Of a stretch of 37,931 nt of DNA, positions 30,523 to 37,931 are shown one piece after another. Source of the stretch: Oehlia diaphana. Taxonomy: Eukaryota; Glomeromycota; Glomeromycetes; Glomerales; Glomeraceae. Within the stretch, counting starts at the first letter, position 1, and each line of letters opens with the position of its first letter. The position numbers were made by a program, and so were the translations under genes. Under the pieces are notes generated by a model. The model was given only the letters and a program-made list of their open reading frames with translations, did not search any database and was not told the DNA's origin. Location of the stretch: assembly GCA_003833135.1 (NCBI GenBank), contig QZLH01000084.1:90629-128559 (forward strand), given 5' to 3'.

Positions 30523-32564
30523 GTTATTATAATAATAAGGCAATTGAGACTTTTTAATTGAAAAAAAAAACATTAAAAATATTTTAAATAAGACTATTGA
30601 ATATTTTTATATGGAGTAGATTTATTTATTTATTAATTTATTTTGAAATAAAATATTCATAATATTCATGCATTAAAAAACTTTTCGAATAGAATATAAT
30701 AACGGACGCCATAATTTCTTGGATAAAATTTTTTAAATTTTTTTTAAAAGAAAGGACCTTAATAATTTAGATGAAAATGGAATGTGATGACCTATGACCT
30801 TACCTTAATCGGAAATTTTTTTTTACCCATACTTAGCATCGTTAGGACCTTACCTATCTGAGAATTTAACCTTACGTTAACGTATTTGTCACGTGAAATC
30901 GATAATCGAATGTGTAGTGGCCTTTTATAACAAAAAATAGTCCATAAAATGAATGTTTTAATACTATAATATTCGTAAAGTTTTTTCTTTTCAGACAAAT
31001 TTTGTAAATACTTTATAATTTACACATTTTATCATTAAGTATTATTTCAATTCTCTAACTGACCTATAATGACCTATAAATTATTCTATTAAATGCCAGT
31101 TTCTCTCCCTGTATAATAAGTTAATAACTAATAGACTGGATATTATTATTAAGGGATTTGAGGCAATTAAATAAAAATTTAAACTCCGTCAACATTTTTG
31201 TATGACGTTAATTATAATAACGTAATCGTAAAAGATATGATAAAAGATAAGGTCACAATGAAATAAATTTAAAAAGATTTTTTAAGAATAAGATCATCAT
31301 CATCTACCTTACAAAATTATTTGTTAAAACATTAAATTTAATATTATAAATACAATAGATGTACAGTATATAAATATGATTTACAGTCTACGTAACTCTG
31401 GCTTGACACTATCATGGATTATTCCATGATCATGTAATAAATCTATTTCATTGAATAACTAAGTCATGTTATAATAAATTATTACTACGTACAATCAAAA
31501 ACAGAAAAATTAAAATGAATGATTCGTGTTATTATGCTTAGGATGAATGAAAATTTCTTACCGAAAATAAATAGTACAAAGTGACAGAAAAAAAAGAGGG
31601 CTTTCAGTTATCGCTTAAATATTATCAAAAATGTCCGATGCATATTCCATTTATCTCTATCCGTCAACATTTTCTAGAATATTTATCTTTTTTCCAGACG
31701 AAATTCCCATTTTAACTAGCTTCAATTGTCATAGGATAACGTTAAGAAATTTCGATTTTAAATGGACATCTTTATTTAACTTAATGAACAATGCGATAAC
31801 GGAGTTGATCAAATGAATATGGACTGCATGATGTAAGAGCGACAATCATTTAATCATTAATTTTATCAATCATGCAAATCACAGACTCTTTTTCTTTTCC
31901 GTTAAAAAAATAACCTAAATTTTATGTAAGGCAAGATGGCAATTAAGAAACGAAAAATAAGAGAAGCTTAAATATTGTAAATTAGATACGGAACATAACA
32001 CTTCTAAATAAGAAATAATAAGTTCTATGCAATATAAAGGGAAAAAACTACCGGAAAAAAATTCATGCATAACACACGCTCTTAGTTCTTATATAACATC
32101 CAATTTTGATTTTTTTTTTCCACCTGTTATACAATTTTTACCGCTAAAATAATCAAATAAAAACCATACATAGAAATGTACCGGCTGATATAATTTCTTG
32201 AATAAGTTTAGGACGGACTTTGGTAACCTAGTTAGTAAAAACATGTACAAAAAAGAATTTCGTTAATCATAATAAATAAAGTCACTCAAAAATCAATCAA
32301 AGTTATCAAACTGTCATAAAACGGTTAACGGTAGATATTTACCGAGATCAAAGCATGTAATCAAAGTGGAAGAAATCAAAGTTCAAAACACAATCAAAAG
32401 AGGTATCGGGCTTTGTTTATTTTTTTTTCCTAAAGGAAACGTAATATAATTTATTCTTTTATTTATAGTATTATGAGGCAATTTAATATATAAGTAACGC
32501 TGTTTCCGGAAAGTTATGTAATCAATTTCTAAAATCTTACGATCAATTTTTCTCTCTCATAAAA
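30523..32564 (+). repeat. Spacer and upstream unit of HMG-like gene gamma
   Basis: No gene was seen up to 31619. A fragment ACGGACGCCATAATTTCTTG near 30703 matches the block upstream of the HMG-like genes. From 31620 the sequence parallels 4620-5802: AATGTCCGATGCATATTCC, CATTTTCTAGAATATTTATC, GTACCGGCTGATATAATTTC and AAAATCTTACGATCAATT near 32531. A frame at 31631-31816 lies in this duplicated non-coding part. Confidence 0.4.
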
Positions 32565-33073
32565 ATGTTGAAGAAATTACGTACTGTGGTAAATTATGTC
32601 AGATTATTTATTAAAATTTTAATTTTATTGTTTCTCATTTATTTTAAGTTTATTTTTTACAGAGTAGTTCCGGAATAAAGAGAATGCTCAACGTGTCCAG
32701 TAAAAAATGGGATGAAAGTAAATATACAGTAGTTTTACTTAGTTTTGATTTTCATAAAAAAAAAAAAAAAATTATGATTAAATTATTTACATCTTTTACA
32801 GTTTGGCAGTTTCTCAAAATTGTTTATCATTATTCCCTTTACAAAACAAAACATCAATTTACGTATAATATTTATAATATTTCAACTACTAGTCTTGCTA
32901 TCCCTGAATGTCTAAATGAGAGGTTTAATAATATTTTAGATGGAAGTGAATATCTATATGAGTGGAATATCATTAATATCATTCCAGCAGATGAAAGTGA
33001 ATGTTTATACTGTATGAGGAATATTACTAGTATAGTGTATTCTTTTCCAGATGAGAGTAAACCAATACTTTGA
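32565..33073 (+). CDS. Small three-exon HMG-like gene, copy gamma
   Basis: Exons 32565-32588, 32663-32717 and 32802-33073, with introns of 74 and 84 bp, join to 116 residues ending SFPDESKPIL. The phases agree with copies alpha and delta (0 then 1). The middle reads KRMLNVSSKKWDEIWQFLK, similar in position to SYRKWK..FEYLY in alpha and to RKWK..EKWQKIINFY in delta, and resembles the later helices of an HMG box. The start of the box is missing, and exon 3 is longer than in the other copies (CLNERFNNILDGSEYLYEW and beyond). A frame from 32684 reads through the second intron and is less likely. A weakened or non-functional DNA-binding copy is possible. Confidence 0.45.
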
Positions 33074-33859
33074 TTATGTTCTTTTTATTTCTCTACTGCT
33101 TTTACTAAATTATTATGTAGTTCTTCGTTACATTTCAACATAATTTCTTTATCCTACTACCTTAACTTTTTACATCATTTCTCTTTTCTCTTTTCTCTCC
33201 TTACTGAATCGATTTTTTAACCAAACGTTTAATTTTTTTTTGTGATTCAATAAAGAGTTTATTATATTTAAAGTAAAAAATAATAATATTTATTAAAATG
33301 ATAAAAATTCTTTCTTATTATGTGGTATATGTGTATATTTTATAACCTAGTTCTTTTTATGATGAGAAATTATATGAAAAAAATGAAAATCGTTGTATAA
33401 ACGTCATATAGGCATTTTCCGGTCACTCTTTTTATCTATTTTCTAAGTTTGTTGAATGTACCATGTAGCGTTAAAGAAACATACAGTATATTTGATATAC
33501 TAAATCTTTTAGTCAGTCCATAAGTCGCCTCATCGATGAATCATTTGTTAGGCAATAGGTATTCGAATTTTATAACGTTAAAAAGCTGATATATATTTCT
33601 GTTACCTTAATTTTTTTACATTTTTTTTTTTTTTTTTACAAACTTTTTAAAAAATATTAAATACAATAGATGCATATATCATGCGCAGTATTTTTTTAGT
33701 AAATAATCAAATGATATATTGTAATTAAATTTAATAAAGAAAATTTTAATAAACTTAAATGGATACCCATGAAAGAAATTCCGTACTATATTCTTTTTAG
33801 TAATACGTGACGGTAGTTTGAATATAACAGGAAAGAGAAAAACCCCCCGGCTTTTTAAC
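33074..33859. other. 3' flank of gene gamma
   Basis: T-rich spacer, no gene. AATAAA at 33248-33253 could serve as a polyadenylation signal. Confidence 0.3.
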
Positions 33860-34744
33860 TAATTTTATTCCAGAACATTTCTAGAATATTTAATTTTCTA
33901 GAAGGAGTTTCTTTTTTTTTTTAGAAACTCCGGTTATAAGCTGAATTTAACAAAGCAAATCAAATAAAACTGCATGCAAGTAACAAAGCGAGTTGTTGAT
34001 CATTCAAAGATTTGGGGAAATTTTTTTGGATCATCATTTCATCACAATCATGTTGATCATAAAGTTGATTATTCCCTATTTCTTTCTTACTTTTTCTGTT
34101 TTATAAAATATTTATAAATTACGAAAAACAGCCAGACTGTTCTTAAATGAAGGCATATGGGCCCTTTGCAATAGAAAGAGAAAATTTCCGGAAAAATAAA
34201 TCATGTTTAGCGTATAAAATGTATAAAATTGATTCTCATGATTTAGAAATATTGGACAAATATAATATTTAGTTTATACAGTATGTATATATCTTTAATT
34301 TAGCTAATTTACTGTTAAAATAATCAAATCAAAACCACATAAAGCAATTAACTTTATTCTTTATTATTGATAATAATAACGTTATTGGAATGTACTAACG
34401 GCCGACATAATTTCTTGGTAAATTAAAAACGTGTACAAGAAAGAATTTTGTCAACCATAGCAAAGTAAATTAATTAACATAACGGTTTTATAATTCTACA
34501 ATCAAAAAAAAATAAATAAAAAGGAAGAACTGAAATTAAAAACAATCAAAATAGGCTAGCGTGTTGGACTTTATTCTAATTATTGATTATTTTCTAATAT
34601 AATAAATAGTTCTTTATTTATAGTAAAATGATGCAGTTATTCTTATATAAAGGGAGAGGAATTAACTTCAGTTGCTTCCCTTGAGAAGCAAACTTTCTTA
34701 TCCTTTATTTACAAACTCTATTACTGTTGCTAAACTATCATAAA
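33860..34744 (+). repeat. Upstream unit of HMG-like gene delta
   Basis: It is homologous to 4620-5802 and 31620-32564: CCAGAACATTTCTAGAATAT near 33870, ACGGCCGACATAATTTCTTG at 34399-34418 and TAGCAAAGTAAATTAATT near 34458. A hairpin GGAGTTTCT..AGAAACTCC lies at 33904-33931. Confidence 0.4.
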
Positions 34745-35082
34745 ATGTCGATTCCCATGGTAATGGTAAATTAATTACTATTAAAATGATATTTTATTTT
34801 GTAATCTTTATTAATTTTTACTGTTATATTTGTAGAAATATAGTTACAGGAAATGGAAGTTATCCAATAAATTATCGGATAAGTTTGAGAAATGTAAATA
34901 TATGATTTAATGATAATGTTACCTATTTTTGTTTCGTAAAAGTGCTTTATATTAATCATTTTTTTATTACAGGGCAAAAAATCATAAATTTTTATGTTAA
35001 TTCTCTCAAACCTATCCCAGTTGATACAATTGATACTCAAACTACTAATCGGTTTCCGGACGAGATGAAACCGATTGTTTGA
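34745..35082 (+). CDS. Small three-exon HMG-like gene, copy delta
   Basis: Exons 34745-34765, 34836-34893 and 34973-35082, with introns of 70 and 79 bp, give 62 residues: MSIPMVM, then KYSYRKWKLSNKLSDKFEKW, then QKIINFYVNS and the tail FPDEMKPIV. Exon 2 begins in phase 0 and exon 3 in phase 1, as in the other copies. RKWKLSNKLSDKFEKW resembles helices 2-3 of an HMG box. With so short an N-terminus the box is incomplete, so it may be a truncated paralogue. A minus-strand frame over the same bases is its shadow. Confidence 0.45.
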
Positions 35083-36035
35083 TATTATTATGTTTTTATC
35101 ATACAATTATTATTCCTATTTTATTTATTTTATTTAAGCCATTCCTTTTATCTACTCTATCTACTATCTTTTCCTAATTTCCCAATTCTAATCACCCTAA
35201 ACCGCTTATTATTTATTATTATTATTTGATTTCAATTTATTATATAAATTATCACTCTTTTTTCCCCTTCCTTATTTTTTATTCAAAAAAATCCAAATTA
35301 ACGATGAAAGAGTGGTTAGTAATATCAAATATACACTATATTTTATTTTCACTAACTCTTTAATCTATCGTAATCCATTTTCAATCTAATATTTTGAATC
35401 GATTATATATCGATATGTTTCTAATTTTCATATTTTCTCAAAACTATTCATTCTCTTATTTCAAATTTGTTAGACAAATTATTTTATTTATTTTTTAATA
35501 ATATTTTTAAAAATCCCTTATATACATACTACTAACCACCTTCCAATATATTTTCCGTCGTTATCGAAATTTATTTTAAAGTTTTTGATTTAAAAGAAAT
35601 CTAAATCATTTAATATTCGTAATTCGTATATTTCCATGTATGATGTATTTTATATAACTCGTTCCTATTTTATTCGATTTATAATATTTTTATTTTTTGC
35701 ATGGTATTATTTATAACCTACGCAAAAAATGCATATTTTTTTTTTTATTAATTTTATTATTTAATTTTTAAGCTAATTTTTATAGAAATTATATCTATAA
35801 TAATATGTAAATTAAAATTACAATAAATTAAAAGCAAGTTTACGACACAAAAAAAAAAAAAGCTCTCAATTTATTATATCTCATTTATCCTTAGAGTGAT
35901 ATCTAGATTATTGATAAAAATGACTAATTTTTATTTATAAAATATTTCACCAAAGTGATATAAAACTATAAAATGGTTTATTTATTATGTACATTTTGAA
36001 TCAAGAACATTGAATTTTTAATTTTCAAAATATTA
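35083..36035. other. AT-rich spacer
   Basis: It is mostly T-rich, with no gene, RNA or clear repeat. Confidence 0.4.
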
Positions 36036-36455
36036 CAGATGTACCGATATTCGATCGGGAAATTTTTTAAAGGGGATATATTATCGATGAAAATCTCACG
36101 TGATATATCGGACTCGTCGATGTGGTTAAATTGACAATAATTATAATTATCTAATAGTTAAAAATCGTTAAATTTTATTGTTAAATAGTGTTATGTAATT
36201 ATGTTACTTCATTGTTAGATAACGTTAAATTATTCATTTGTATAAATATCGTTAGATTAATTTAGTTGTTTTATTCAATAATAATTATGATAATAAATAC
36301 ATTATTTAAGTCTATACTAAAATTAATTACTCTAAAAGATGTTTTTCCATTTCCGAAACTCCATAATCCTGAAAACTAAGAGAAATTAAACAATTCCTAA
36401 TGAAATAAAAAAAAATTAGTTTAAGTTACGTCTTCCGAACTCAAACATCTGAAGC

Positions 36456-36458
36456 CTA

Positions 36459-36525
<67 letters not shown>

Positions 36526-37089
36526 AAATAATTAAATAAAAAACGTAAGTTTCGCAATGAAACTCACTCATCTCTAGTATCCGAACCCTAAAATCATGGA
36601 GCCTACAAAATAGAAGAATAAAACGTTAATAAACGTTTACATTAAAAAAAAAATACTGTTTCTAATCTCAAGTGCCCCCTGATCGATACCCTCTGGGACC
36701 TACAAAAAAATTATAAAAGAAAAGAAACATAAGTAAACGTTTAATTTAAAAAACAAAAAAAAAGGGGAGTTTCGTAACGAAACTTACCCGTTTAAAACTC
36801 TAACGCTTATAAACGATACCTACAAAAAAAATAACAAAATGTTAAAAATGTTTCTATTAAAAAACTTACCGAAACTTAATGCCCGAGCTTAATGAAACCT
36901 ACAAAAAATAGAAGAAACGTTAGATAGCGCTTCTTAAAAAAAAAATAAAAAAAAAATTCAAAGTTTCACAAACTTACCATTTCGAAAAATTTCGAAATTT
37001 ACCATTTTGAATGGACCTACAAAAAGAGAGAAATGAATAACGTTTCTTATAAAAAAAATAAATAAAAAAAAGTTTCGCGCGAAACTTAC
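36456..37089 (-). repeat. Array of intron-like units (right copy)
   Basis: On the minus strand, units run 37089-37017, 36977-36899, 36869-36820, 36787-36700, one that has lost its donor and ends at 36603, and 36567-36456. Most start GTAAG or GTGAG; all end TTTTGTAG. The in-between segments match those of the left copy (a 43-base one with GGTATCGATCAGGGGGCAC differs by few bases; GGTTCGGATACTAGAGATGA is identical). One unit is shortened to 50 bases. The last one is enlarged by a 63-base T run. Confidence 0.55.
36460..36522. repeat. 63-base poly(A) run
   Basis: An uninterrupted A tract (T on the minus strand) forms the pyrimidine tract of the last intron-like unit. The same unit in the left copy has only a 9-10 base T run. 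The length may be unstable or an assembly effect. Confidence 0.9.
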
Positions 37090-37184
37090 CATTCGAGATT
37101 TATCACTAGTTCACAATTTTTACGAAGTACAAAAAAAAAAAATTAGACACACTTCGATTATTAGTGGTTGGAATAAAGTTTATA

Positions 37185-37325
37185 CAGCAATGTCGGGATA
37201 TGAAATTTTTATATATCAAAGTTATACAAGTTATACCGATATTTATATGTCCTCACAAATAGTGGGAAAATAAAACTTTATCGTATATCAAGTTTTTCGA
37301 ATATCGGTATATTGAGATTAGACTG
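37185..37325. mobile_element. Possible separate TACAG-type MITE, 141 bp
   Basis: It starts CAGCAATGTCGGGATATG and ends ATATTGAGATTAGACTG with TA at both sides. GTTATACCGATATTTATATG is shared, in direct orientation, with 9809-9838. It could be an independent insert or the end segment of the array element. Confidence 0.4.
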
Positions 37326-37539
37326 TACTGATTTTACTCCTATAATTATTTATTGAGGACATCTCCGTTTAAAAGTGTTAAGCTTGATTAATCATGATGT
37401 CACAGAGTCGCAACTGATATCGCGATACATCTCTGAGTTACTCATATTTTGAATAACTTTTTGTAATAGTTACGTAATTTTGTGTATACTCACTGATTAT
37501 TTTTTTCTATAAATAAACAACATTTTGGAATTTTTTTTC

Positions 37540-37885
37540 ATAACTCTCTCTCATTTTTTTTTCGTCTTTTTTTATAATCTCTCGTTTTTTTTTAATAACA
37601 TCTCCCTCGTTTTTTTTCGTCTTTTTTTTTAACTCTCTTTTTTTTTATAACATATATCTCTCGTTTTTTTTTAATAATATCTCCCTCGTTTTTTTTTCAT
37701 CTTATTTATAACTCTCGTTTTTTTTAATAATATCTCCCTCATTTTTTTTCGTCGTTTTTTTAACTCTCTCGTTTTTTTTTATAACATATCTCTCTCTTTT
37801 TTTTTAATAATAGCTCCCTCGTTTTTTTTTTATAATCTCTCCCTCTTTTTTTTATTATAATATATCGTTTTTTTTTTAAATCTTA
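37540..37885. repeat. T-rich low-complexity array
   Basis: Runs of T alternate with CTCCCTCG, CTCTCG, TCGTC and AATAATAT, with a loose period of about 25-50 bases. It is nearly pure pyrimidine over long stretches. Confidence 0.7.
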
Positions 37886-37886
37886 T

Positions 37887-37931
37887 CCCGGTGGAGAGCA
37901 TATCTATGCTTTGGCTAGTTCGATTCTAGTC
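37887..37931 (+). other. tRNA-like fragment at the window edge
   Basis: GGTGGAGAGC followed by GCTAGTTCGATTCTAGT resembles a tRNA D arm and T arm (box B-like AGTTCGATTCT). The gap between them is too short for a full anticodon arm and no acceptor stem is seen upstream. A decayed tRNA or the head of a tRNA-derived SINE, with the T-rich array as its tail on the other strand, is possible. The sequence ends here. Confidence 0.25.

Larger units (their letters stand above)
36036..37325 (-). mobile_element. TIR element carrying an intron-like array, right copy (inverted)
   Basis: The ends are TA-CAGATGTACCGATATTCG at the left and, on the minus strand, TA-CAGTCTAATCTCAATATACC..CGATATTCGA at the right. 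TA flanks both (36034-36035 and 37326-37327), so it is mariner/pogo-like in form. The interior matches 9748-12613 in reverse without the two insertions there. It includes the conserved spacer 36090-36310 and the array 36456-37089. It has no transposase. The part 37185-37325 also has CAG..CTG ends with TA on both sides, so it could be a separate 141-bp MITE placed against the array. Confidence 0.55.

Noticed and set aside
31631..31816. Plus-strand frame of 61 residues
   Set aside because: It lies in the duplicated upstream block; the equivalent parts of the other copies are not open in the same frame.
34771..35106. Minus-strand frame of 111 residues
   Set aside because: It is antisense to HMG-like gene delta, whose exon phases agree with two paralogues.
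37887..37931. A functional tRNA gene
   Set aside because: The space between the D-arm-like and T-arm-like parts is too short for an anticodon arm and the acceptor stem is missing.

Overview
The window looks like nuclear DNA of an arbuscular mycorrhizal fungus, probably Rhizophagus (Glomeromycotina). The reasons are very AT-rich spacers, genes broken by 66-84 bp GT..AG introns, and kinases with a CX2CX9CX2C knuckle followed by a TKL-like kinase domain, as known from the large Rhizophagus kinase expansions. The species is an inference; no database was searched.

Layout. 1-2464: the 3' end of a Myb/SANT-like gene (copy A) followed by a kinase (copy A). 5803-6244: a small three-exon gene, probably HMG-box related (alpha). 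8156-9020: a broken copy of that unit (beta). 9748-12613: a ~1.3 kb TIR element, split by two insertions, that carries an array of intron-like repeats. 16547-17846: Myb-like gene B, whose last exon has expanded into five 49-residue repeats. 17847-21885: palindromic elements and a 5'-truncated retrocopy. 21886-23481: kinase B. 25698-27694: a kinase relic and several TIR elements. 28475-30522: Myb-like gene C and a dead kinase C that holds two transposons. 32565-35082: small HMG-like genes gamma and delta. 36036-37325: a second, inverted copy of the intron-array element. The window ends in a T-rich tract and a tRNA-like fragment.

The order Myb-like, kinase, HMG-like, HMG-like, intron-array element occurs twice (1-12613 and 28475-37325). 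This suggests an old block duplication, with the last element inverted and kinase C decayed. A middle set (Myb B, kinase B) has its two genes pushed 4 kb apart by repeats.

The genes fit signalling (kinases) and DNA binding (Myb-like, HMG-like), but nothing in the sequence shows that they act in one pathway. The most unusual feature is the pair of transposon-like elements with seven tandem intron-like units, each with splice-site-like ends and two small hairpins, plus one solitary unit at 7512-7586. Most other spacer DNA is small non-autonomous transposons, many with readable target-site duplications.
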